A stretch of DNA of 39,121 nucleotides from an uncultured Alphaproteobacteria bacterium (GTDB lineage: Bacteria > Pseudomonadota > Alphaproteobacteria > Rhizobiales > Aestuariivirgaceae). Location: NCBI GenBank assembly GCA_937872985.1, contig CALMUW010000007.1, positions 1-39,121 on the forward strand, read 5' to 3'. This document shows, one piece after another, positions 27,353 to 35,064 of this stretch. A model generated the notes under the pieces. It did no database searches and was not told the origin of the DNA. It worked only from the letters and a program-made list of their open reading frames with translations. The position numbers were made by a program, and so were the translations under genes. Position 1 is the first letter of the stretch, and each line of letters begins with the position of its first letter.

Positions 27353-29818
27353 ATGGTGCACGTCAAGGGCAGACAATCAGGCGCGAAGCGGTGCCGGGCC
27401 GGGCTTGGCCTTGCGCCACTGCCGTGGCTGGCCACCGCGCCTGCGGCCTGCGCCGCGCCGCTCATGGCCGAGGGTGGTTTTGTCACCCCCCTCATCGCCA
27501 TTGCCGCCGCCACCGTCTCGGTCTTCGCCTTCTTTGCGCTGCGCCGTCTCCGGCTTTCGGGGCAGGATCTGCACCAGCACATCGCCGAGCTGGAAACCCG
27601 TCTCAACGAAACCGAAACGGCGTTGGCCGCCGAGCGTCACGTCATGCTGGTCTGGCGCGGCCGCGAAGAGGTGCCGGAGCGTCTGGTCGATACCCTGAAG
27701 GGCGACGTCGCCCTGCCGGAGGAGCCGGAAAACCTGATCCATTACCGCAACTGGCTCGACGCCGATTCCGCTCCGGTGCTGCAGGAGGCCGTGGCGGAAT
27801 TGCGCCAGTCCGGCCATCCCTTCACGCTTGCCGTGCGCACCACCCAGGGTGCGCTGCTGGAAGCCGCCGGACGGGTGGCAGGCGGCCGCGCCACCCTGAG
27901 CCTGCGCTCACTGGCGGGCGAGCGCCAGCAGGCCGCTGAACTCGCCCACGAGGCGCGCAAGCTCACCCGCCAGGTGGAACGTCTTTCCGCCGTGCTCGAC
28001 GCTGCGCCCTTTCCGGTCTGGATCCGCAACGACGAGGGCAAGCTCTCCTGGGTGAACCGCGCCTATGTCAGCGCCGCCGAGATGGGAAACAGCGATCAGG
28101 TGCTGAAGGCGGGCTTTGAACTCGCCCCCACCGCCCGCATCGATTTCACCCGCGCCAACCCGGAAACCCAATTGCTCGGCCGGGCCCATACGGTGCTGGC
28201 GGGCAGCATGCGCGCCCTCAACATCCACGAGGTGCCGCTGGCCGGCGGCCAGGCCGGCTATGCGGTCGATGTGACGCCGCTGGAGGAAGCCGAGAAGGAA
28301 CTGGACCGTCACATCAAGGCCCATGGCTCGACCCTGAACAAGCTCGACACCGCCATTGCCATCTTTGGCGCCGACCAGCGCCTGCGCTTCTTCAATGCGG
28401 CCTATGTCCGCCTCTGGGGTCTCGATGACAAATGGCTGGAGACCAGGCCGCGCGACGGCGAGATCCTCGACCGCCTGCGCGCCACCCGGCAATTGCCGGA
28501 GCAGGCCAACTACCTCGAATGGCGCACCCGGCAGCTTTCCGCCTATACCACCCTCGAGATGCGCGAGAACTACTGGTATCTGCCGGATGGCCGTTCGCTG
28601 CATGTCATCTGCGAGCAGCATCCCTTCGGCGGCGTCACCTATCTCTATGAAAACCTGACCAAGGAAATCCAGCTCGAAAGCCGCTACAACGAGATGATCA
28701 ACGTCCAGCGCGAAACCCTGGACAATCTCGCCGAGGCCATCGCCCTTTTCGGCAGCGACGGCCGCCTCAAGCTGTTCAATCCCGCCTTCGCCACCTTCTG
28801 GAAATTCGACGCCGACACGCTGATGAAGGAGCCCCACGTGGACGAGGTGGCCCGCCACCCGAAGCTGGAGGGCGAGGCCCAGGCCCTGTGGCAGGACATC
28901 CGCTATGCCATCACCGGGCTTGAGGCCAACCGCAAGCCCATGAGCGGGCGCATCGCGCAGGGACCGCGCATCCTGAGCTATTCCGCCGTGCCGCTCGCCG
29001 ACGGCAACATGCTCATGTCCTTCGCCGACATTTCCGATCCCGCCAAGATGGAACAGGCGCTGCGCGACCGCGCCGAGGCGCTGGAGGCGGCCGACCGGCT
29101 GAAGAACACCTTCCTCGCCAATGTCTCCTATGAAGTGCGAACCCCGCTCACCTCCATCGTCGGTTTTGCCGAGGCCCTCGACATCGGCATGGTGGGCGAC
29201 CTTAACCCCAAGCAGCGCGAATATGTCCTCGACATCCGGCGCTCCTCGGAAGACCTGAAGCGCATCATCGACGCCATCATCGATCTCTCCGCCATCGATG
29301 CCGGGGCCATGGAACTGCACCTTGAACCGCAGGATGTGGAAGCCCGCCTCGGGGCCGTGGCGCAGCGCCATCAAACCCTGGCTGAACGGCGCGGCGTGTC
29401 GGTTGCCATTGAAGTGGCCCCCGGCACCTCGCCGCTGGTGGCCGATGGCATTCGTCTGGAACAGATGCTGGGCCACCTCCTCACCAACGCCATCGGTTTC
29501 TCCGATGCCGGGTCCACCATCCGCATGGGGGCCAGGCGTTCCGGCGATGTGGTGCAGATCTGGGTCGCCGACCGGGGCCGCGGCATGGATGCCGAATTCC
29601 AGAAGCGCGCCTTCGAGCGCTTCCAGGCCAAGCCCCTGCCGGGTAGCCACCATGGGCCGGGCCTGGGTCTGGCGCTGGTCAAGAGCTTCACCGAATTGCA
29701 CGGCGGCAAGGTTTCCCTCGTCTCCAAGCTCAATCAGGGCACCACCGTGGTCTGCAACCTGCCGGCCCAGGGACCGAAGTGGTCGCCACGGCATTCGGGC
29801 CCGCGGCAGGCGGCATGA
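27353..29818 (+). CDS. divL: DivL-like PAS kinase homologue with Tyr at the phospho-acceptor position
   Basis: An 821-residue membrane sensor resembling DivL, the Caulobacter cell-cycle regulator that controls the CckA-CtrA pathway through DivK. One membrane segment (about 43-65) is followed by a coiled coil and about four PAS-like repeats, the last three starting near residues 209, 328 and 456 (LDAAPFPVWIRNDEGKL; LDTAIAIFGADQRLRFFN; LAEAIALFGSDGRLKLFN). The dimerisation helix reads FLANVSYEVRTPLTSI, with Tyr593 where a histidine kinase has His. An ATPase-like domain follows with LLTNAIGFS, ADRGRGM and GPGLGLALVKSF. The Tyr is DivL's hallmark. The ATG at 27353 is chosen; GTG 27356 has better spacing to GGAG and differs by one residue. 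Its stop overlaps the next gene by ATGA. Confidence 0.85.
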   Translation: MVHVKGRQSGAKRCRAGLGLAPLPWLATAPAACAAPLMAEGGFVTPLIAIAAATVSVFAFFALRRLRLSGQDLHQHIAELETRLNETETALAAERHVMLVWRGREEVPERLVDTLKGDVALPEEPENLIHYRNWLDADSAPVLQEAVAELRQSGHPFTLAVRTTQGALLEAAGRVAGGRATLSLRSLAGERQQAAELAHEARKLTRQVERLSAVLDAAPFPVWIRNDEGKLSWVNRAYVSAAEMGNSDQVLKAGFELAPTARIDFTRANPETQLLGRAHTVLAGSMRALNIHEVPLAGGQAGYAVDVTPLEEAEKELDRHIKAHGSTLNKLDTAIAIFGADQRLRFFNAAYVRLWGLDDKWLETRPRDGEILDRLRATRQLPEQANYLEWRTRQLSAYTTLEMRENYWYLPDGRSLHVICEQHPFGGVTYLYENLTKEIQLESRYNEMINVQRETLDNLAEAIALFGSDGRLKLFNPAFATFWKFDADTLMKEPHVDEVARHPKLEGEAQALWQDIRYAITGLEANRKPMSGRIAQGPRILSYSAVPLADGNMLMSFADISDPAKMEQALRDRAEALEAADRLKNTFLANVSYEVRTPLTSIVGFAEALDIGMVGDLNPKQREYVLDIRRSSEDLKRIIDAIIDLSAIDAGAMELHLEPQDVEARLGAVAQRHQTLAERRGVSVAIEVAPGTSPLVADGIRLEQMLGHLLTNAIGFSDAGSTIRMGARRSGDVVQIWVADRGRGMDAEFQKRAFERFQAKPLPGSHHGPGLGLALVKSFTELHGGKVSLVSKLNQGTTVVCNLPAQGPKWSPRHSGPRQAA

Positions 29819-31323
29819 CAGGCCGCACGCTCGCTTCCCCCGCCGTCACCGCCGCACTGGCAGCGGAACTCTCGCTCTGGGCCCGACCCGGTCTGGTCAT
29901 CCTGCTGGCCGGTGCCGTGGGTGCCGGCAAATCCACCTTCGCCCGCGCCTTCATTCGCGCTCTGGCCGGCGGTGATGAGAGCCTCGACGTGCCAAGCCCC
30001 ACCTTCGCCCTGATCCAGACCTACGACCAGACGCGCGTTCCCGTGGCCCATGCCGATCTCTACCGTCTGAAAAATGCAGCCGAGGTGGCGGAACTGGGCC
30101 TGCATGATCTGGCGCACGAGCATGTGGTGCTGGTGGAATGGCCGGACCGCCTCGATGGCGAGGCGTTCGAGAATTCCCTGACGCTCACCTTCTCCGGCCG
30201 GGGCGACAGCCGCGTCGTGACCATGGCCGCCATGGGCGCCTGGCGTCTGGCTCTGGCGCGCAATGCCGCCATCACCGAATTTCTGGCCAGTCAGGGCCGG
30301 GCCGGTGAGGCGCGCCGCTTCTTCGAGGGTGATGCCTCGGCCCGGCGCTATGAGGTGCTGGGGGCGGGGGCAGGGCGTGTGCTGCTCATGGACATGCCGC
30401 GCCGCCCCGACGGCCCGCCGGTGAAGGACGGCAAGCCCTACAGCGCCATTGCCCATCTGGCCGAGGACATCAGCGCCGTCATCACGGTCAATGGCGTATT
30501 GCAGGCGCGGGGTTTCAGCGCGCCACGCATCCTCGCCCATGACGCCGCCCGGGGTCTGGCGCTCATCGAGTTTCTGGATGGTCAAGTCTATGGCCACCGG
30601 CGCGCGGCGGGTGAAGACATGGCCGAAGCCATGGCGGAAGCGGTCGCCGTGCTTGCCGCCATGGCGGGAGAAAGCTGGCCCGCGGTGGCAGAGGCCCATT
30701 GCCTGCGTCATCACCTTCAGCCCTATGACGCGGAAGCCCTGCTCATCGAGGCCGACCTTCTCGTCGCCTGGTATTGGCCCCATGTGACAGGAACGCCCGC
30801 GCCTGATGATATGCACGATGACTTTGCCAGGCTGTGGCGCAGGCTTCTGCCCCATGCCATGACCGCCCCACCCGTCTGGGTGCTGCGCGACTATCATTCG
30901 CCCAATCTGCTGTGGCTGCCGCAGCAGCAGGGCCAGCGGCGCGTCGGCATCATCGACACGCAGGACGCGGTTCTGGGCCACCCCGCCTATGACCTCGCCT
31001 CGCTCCTGCAGGATGCCCGCATCGACATTCCCCGCCCCGAGCAGGACGCTCTCTACGCGCATTACCTGTCGCTCCGCGCGGGCCAGCCCGGCTTTGACGC
31101 CGAGAGCTTTGGCCGCGCCTATGCCGTGCTTGGCGCCCAGCGCGCCACCAAGATCTTGGGCATCTTCGCCCGCCTGTCGAAGCGCGACGGCAAGCATGGC
31201 TATCTTCGCCACATGCCGCGCGTGGCCGCCTATCTGCGCCAGAACCTTGAACATCCCGCGCTGGCGCCCTTGCGCGCCTGGTATGGGACGCATCTGCCCG
31301 CCGTGCTGGAGGATGGCGCATGA
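29815..31323 (+). CDS. Fusion of TsaE with an AmgK-like aminoglycoside-phosphotransferase-fold kinase
   Basis: A 502-residue two-domain protein. The N-terminal TsaE domain (about 1-150) is the ATPase of the TsaBDE complex that makes t6A in tRNA. It shows LLAGAVGAGKST (Walker A Lys39), PSPTFALIQTY, HADLYRL and VLVEWPDRL. The C-terminal domain (about 165-500) is of the APH family closest in appearance to AmgK, the anomeric N-acetylmuramate/N-acetylglucosamine kinase. It has the RRYEVL strand, the catalytic RDYHSPNLLWL loop, GIIDTQDAVLGHPAYDLASLLQDAR and a C-terminal helical lobe. The MurU-like gene directly downstream (ATGA overlap) supports a sugar-kinase role in peptidoglycan recycling. Such fusions are known in alphaproteobacteria. 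It starts at ATG 29815, overlapping the divL-like stop. Confidence 0.9.
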   Translation: MTGRTLASPAVTAALAAELSLWARPGLVILLAGAVGAGKSTFARAFIRALAGGDESLDVPSPTFALIQTYDQTRVPVAHADLYRLKNAAEVAELGLHDLAHEHVVLVEWPDRLDGEAFENSLTLTFSGRGDSRVVTMAAMGAWRLALARNAAITEFLASQGRAGEARRFFEGDASARRYEVLGAGAGRVLLMDMPRRPDGPPVKDGKPYSAIAHLAEDISAVITVNGVLQARGFSAPRILAHDAARGLALIEFLDGQVYGHRRAAGEDMAEAMAEAVAVLAAMAGESWPAVAEAHCLRHHLQPYDAEALLIEADLLVAWYWPHVTGTPAPDDMHDDFARLWRRLLPHAMTAPPVWVLRDYHSPNLLWLPQQQGQRRVGIIDTQDAVLGHPAYDLASLLQDARIDIPRPEQDALYAHYLSLRAGQPGFDAESFGRAYAVLGAQRATKILGIFARLSKRDGKHGYLRHMPRVAAYLRQNLEHPALAPLRAWYGTHLPAVLEDGA

Positions 31324-32027
31324 GTTTCCCCGGCCACAGCGCCATGGTGCTGGCCGCGGGCTTCGGCACCCGCATGAAGCCCCTGACGCTCACCACGCCC
31401 AAGCCCCTCATCAGGGTCGCGGGCAAGCCTTTGATCGATTACGCCATGGACCGGTTGCGTGAGGCCCATGTCACCCGCGCCGTGGTCAACATGCATTACC
31501 TCGCCGGTCAGATCGAAAGCTGGGCTGCGACCGTCCCCGGCCCGCCCATCGTTCTTTCCGACGAACGCGACGCCATCCTTGATACCGGCGGCGGCATTTC
31601 GCGGGCGCTGCCGCTGCTCGGTCCCGATCCCTTCTTCGTGCTCAATGCCGACAGTTTCTGGCTCGATGTCGGCATTCCCGCCCTGTCGCGGCTGCGCGCC
31701 CTGTGGCAGGACGATGCCATGGATTGCCTGCTGCTGCTCTGTGATCCAGCCCGCACCACCGGATATGATGGCGCGGGCGATTTCCTGCTCCACGATCATG
31801 GCCGCCTGACGCGCGGAAAGGGCGAGGGCGCTCTCGCCTTCATCGGTGCCTATCTCGTCCATCCCCGGCTCTTTGCCGATGCGCCCGCGGGGGCCTATTC
31901 CATGAACCTGCTGTGGGACCGGGCCATTGCCCATGGCCGCCTTTTCGGCGTGGCCCACAAGGGGAAATGGCTTCACGTCGGCACGCCCGAAGCGATAGGC
32001 TTGGCCGAAACCGCCATGAAAGGCTGA
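31320..32027 (+). CDS. murU: MurU-like N-acetylmuramate alpha-1-phosphate uridylyltransferase
   Basis: A 235-residue nucleotidyltransferase. It has the sugar-1-phosphate NTP-binding signature VLAAGFGTRMKPLT, then TTPKPLIRVAGKPLIDY, ETGGG-like LDTGGGISRALPLL, NADSFW (metal-binding Asp) and the C-terminal KWLHVGTPEAI. MurU makes UDP-N-acetylmuramate from the 1-phosphate produced by AmgK, a recycling route that bypasses MurA and its inhibitor fosfomycin in pseudomonads. The immediate upstream AmgK-like domain with ATGA overlap makes that pairing likely here; substrate specificity is inferred. addB begins seven bases after its stop. Confidence 0.87.
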   Translation: MSFPGHSAMVLAAGFGTRMKPLTLTTPKPLIRVAGKPLIDYAMDRLREAHVTRAVVNMHYLAGQIESWAATVPGPPIVLSDERDAILDTGGGISRALPLLGPDPFFVLNADSFWLDVGIPALSRLRALWQDDAMDCLLLLCDPARTTGYDGAGDFLLHDHGRLTRGKGEGALAFIGAYLVHPRLFADAPAGAYSMNLLWDRAIAHGRLFGVAHKGKWLHVGTPEAIGLAETAMKG

Positions 32028-32034
32028 CCACCGC

Positions 32035-35000
32035 ATGGGCGACAGCAAGGGCCCGCCCCATGTCTTCACCATCGCCGCCGACCAGGATGTCCTGGCGGTG
32101 CTGGCTGATGCCGTGCTCGCGGGCTTTCCCCACCGCACCTCGCCGCCCGATCCGGCCCGCCTCGCCCAGACCACCATCCTCGTGCCCAACCGGCGCTCGG
32201 CCCAGCGCTTGCAGGACATCTTCCATGCGCGCGCCGGTGCTGGCCTCATTCTCCTGCCGCGCATCCGCCCCATCGGCGATGTCGACGAGGACCGCCTCGC
32301 CGCCGATCAGGCGGGCGACCTGCCCATGGCCCTCAGCGATACGGCCCGGCTGTTTCTGGTCATGGACCTCATTGTTCAGTGGACGGAACAAAATGCCGAT
32401 CTCGGCATCGCCCGTGATCTTGCGGCGGGCGGCGGGCAATTGCAGGCCCTGGCCCAGTCGCTTCTCGACCTTGCCGATCAGGCCCAGGAGGACGGGGCCG
32501 ACCTTGCCCGCCTCAATGATTTCTACGACGCCGACATTGCCGGGCATCGCCGTGCCATTCTCGATCTGCTCGATGTCATCCGCCTGCACCTGCCAGCGGC
32601 ACTCCACCGCATGGACCGGCTCGATGCGCGCCAGCGCCGCAACGCCCTGATCCGGGCGGAGGCCGAGCGCCTGACCCGCGAACCGCCCTCTGCCCCCGTC
32701 ATCGCCGCCGGATCCACCGGCACCTTCGCCGCCACCCGTGACTTGCTCAGGGCCATCGCCCACCTGCCGAAAGGGGCCGTTGTCCTGCCCGGCCTCGACC
32801 GCGGCCTCGACGATGCCGCCTGGGCTGCCATCAATCCGCAGCACCCGCAGCACGCGCTGAAAAACCTGGTGACGTTCCTGGGCGTGAAGCGCGAAGCCGT
32901 GGCCCTGCTGGGGCCGGAACCGGGGCCGCGCGCCCTTCTCGCCAGCGAGGTCATGCGCCCCTCCGATACCTCGGAGCACTGGCGCAGCGTCCTGACCGAG
33001 AAGCATGACGCCATCGCCGCCGCCCGTCATGGGCTCCATCTGCTGAAGGCCCGCGACCGGCATCTCGAAGCCCGCGCCATTGCCCTTCTCCTGCGCCGGG
33101 CGCTGGCCACGCCGGGGCGCACTGCCGCCCTCATCACGCCGGACCGCGACCTTGCCCGCCGGGTGAAGAACGAGATGCGGCGCTGGCAGGTGACGCTTGA
33201 TGATACCGCCGGTGAACCCCTGAGCCGCTTCGGCGCGGCCCAGCTCCTCGCCCTCCTCATCACCGCCGCCGCCGAAGGTTTCACCCCCGCCACCATCGTG
33301 GCCCTGCTGCAGCACCCGCTGGCCGATCTCGGGCTGGGACGCGCCGCCGCCATGGTTCAGGTCGAGCGGCTGGAAATGGCGGGGCTGCGGCCGCCGGGGT
33401 CGGATGATGGCCTGGCCGCCATCAGCCGCGCCATCACCCAGGCCCGCCTCATGGTCAGGGACAAGAGCCTGCGCAGCCGTTCCGCATCAGCGCTGACGGA
33501 GCCGGACTGGCACGACCTCGTGCAATTCTGGCAAGTGGCGGCAGCGGCGCTCACCCCCCTGCACCAGCCCGGCGATGGCGATTTCGCCACGCACCTCGCC
33601 CGCCTGCGCCGGGCCCTCACTGATCTTGCCCCCGCGCTCGACTGGACCCTGCCCGAGCATGAGGCGCTCGCCCTCCTGCTGGCCGACATGGCGGAGGCCG
33701 CGCCCTTCTTTCCGCCCGGCCCCTTCGCCCGTGCCGCCACTGCCGTGGCCCAGCGTCTCGCCGCCGCCACCCACCGTCCGCGCGCCGGCATGACCCATCC
33801 GCGCCTTGCCATCATGGGCTTGCTGGAAGCGCGTCTGATGCGGCCCCATGTGGCCGTGCTCGGCGGGTTGAATGAGGGCAAGTGGCCGGCCCAGCCCGAT
33901 GGCGGTCCCTGGCTCAACCGGCCCATGCGCACGCTCATCGGCCTCGCCCAGCCGGAGCGCGCCATCGGCCAGACGGCCCATGATCTGGTGCAGGCCATGG
34001 GGGCGGAGGAGGTCCACCTCACCTGGGCCGAGCGCATCGGCGGCGAACCGGTGGGGCCGTCGCGCTGGCTGCTCCGCCTGCAGGCGGTGGTGCAGGCCGC
34101 AGGCCTGTCGGCCACCACCCTCACCGACACCACCACGCCGCACTGGGCCGCCGCCCTCGATGCCGCCAGCGCCATGCGGCCCCGGCCACGGCCCGCGCCC
34201 CGGCCGCCGCCAGCCCTCCGGCCCCGGCGCTTCAGCGTCACCGAGGTCGAGCGTCTGATCCGCGACCCCTATGCCATCTTCGCCCGCAAGCTTCTGCAGC
34301 TTGAGCCGCTGGACGCCCTGGGCAAGCCGGTTGACGCGGCCCTGCGCGGCAGTCTCTTTCATCAGATCATCGCCACATTCAACCAGGCCTTTCCGCAGAC
34401 CCTGCCCGCCGACCCCGAGGCGGAATTGCTGCGTCTGGGCCGGGAGGCCTTTGCCGCCCACGCCCACGATCCCGAGGTGCGCCATTTCTGGTGGCCGCGC
34501 TTCGTCAGCCTGGCCCGCTGGCTGGCAGCCACCGAAACCGCCCTGCGCCAGGGCGTGGCCGAAGTCCGCGCCGAGATCGACGGCGCCATCACCTTTGCGG
34601 TTGGCGGCCTGGAGCATCGCCTCCATGGCCGCGCCGACCGCATCGATCATCTTGTTGATGGCCGCTTCCGCATCATCGACTACAAGACCGGCGAACCACC
34701 CAGCGGCAAGCAGGTGGAGGCAGGTCTTTCGCCGCAGCTCACCCTCGAGGCTGCCATCCTCGCCGCAGGCGGCTTTCCCCACGGGCGCGGGACCACGGCG
34801 GAGATTGTCTTTGTCAAGGCAAGCGGCGGCACGCCTCCCGGCAAGATCACCAACCCCCTGGCCCGCGCCAGCCACACGGCGGCAGACCTTGCCCTCGCTC
34901 ATTTCGCGGACTTCAAGAAACTGCTGGGCGCATACCAGCAGCAGGCCACGCCCTATGTGCCGCGCTACCGCATGCTGCGCGAGGAGGACGAGTCCGACTT

Positions 35001-35064
35001 CGATCATCTCTCGCGCTTTGCCGAGTGGCGTCTGGCCACGCCGACGGGGGAGGAGGGCGCATGA
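32035..35064 (+). CDS. addB: Double-strand break repair protein AddB (alphaproteobacterial type)
   Basis: The 1009-residue subunit of the AddAB helicase-nuclease that processes double-strand DNA ends for RecA loading. The N-terminal half has an inactivated-helicase-like fold (TTILVPNRRSAQRLQDIF; LPRIRPIGDVDE; VAVLGGLNEGKWPAQPDGG). A Pro/Arg-rich linker (about 722-735) precedes the C-terminal RecB-family nuclease: FSVTEVERLIRDPYAIFAR, GSLFHQII, LHGRADRID and IIDYKTGEPP with catalytic Asp and Lys. The protein contains no cysteine that I can find, so the four-Cys iron-sulfur cluster of Bacillus AddB is absent. The stop overlaps addA by ATGA. Confidence 0.94.
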   Translation: MGDSKGPPHVFTIAADQDVLAVLADAVLAGFPHRTSPPDPARLAQTTILVPNRRSAQRLQDIFHARAGAGLILLPRIRPIGDVDEDRLAADQAGDLPMALSDTARLFLVMDLIVQWTEQNADLGIARDLAAGGGQLQALAQSLLDLADQAQEDGADLARLNDFYDADIAGHRRAILDLLDVIRLHLPAALHRMDRLDARQRRNALIRAEAERLTREPPSAPVIAAGSTGTFAATRDLLRAIAHLPKGAVVLPGLDRGLDDAAWAAINPQHPQHALKNLVTFLGVKREAVALLGPEPGPRALLASEVMRPSDTSEHWRSVLTEKHDAIAAARHGLHLLKARDRHLEARAIALLLRRALATPGRTAALITPDRDLARRVKNEMRRWQVTLDDTAGEPLSRFGAAQLLALLITAAAEGFTPATIVALLQHPLADLGLGRAAAMVQVERLEMAGLRPPGSDDGLAAISRAITQARLMVRDKSLRSRSASALTEPDWHDLVQFWQVAAAALTPLHQPGDGDFATHLARLRRALTDLAPALDWTLPEHEALALLLADMAEAAPFFPPGPFARAATAVAQRLAAATHRPRAGMTHPRLAIMGLLEARLMRPHVAVLGGLNEGKWPAQPDGGPWLNRPMRTLIGLAQPERAIGQTAHDLVQAMGAEEVHLTWAERIGGEPVGPSRWLLRLQAVVQAAGLSATTLTDTTTPHWAAALDAASAMRPRPRPAPRPPPALRPRRFSVTEVERLIRDPYAIFARKLLQLEPLDALGKPVDAALRGSLFHQIIATFNQAFPQTLPADPEAELLRLGREAFAAHAHDPEVRHFWWPRFVSLARWLAATETALRQGVAEVRAEIDGAITFAVGGLEHRLHGRADRIDHLVDGRFRIIDYKTGEPPSGKQVEAGLSPQLTLEAAILAAGGFPHGRGTTAEIVFVKASGGTPPGKITNPLARASHTAADLALAHFADFKKLLGAYQQQATPYVPRYRMLREEDESDFDHLSRFAEWRLATPTGEEGA

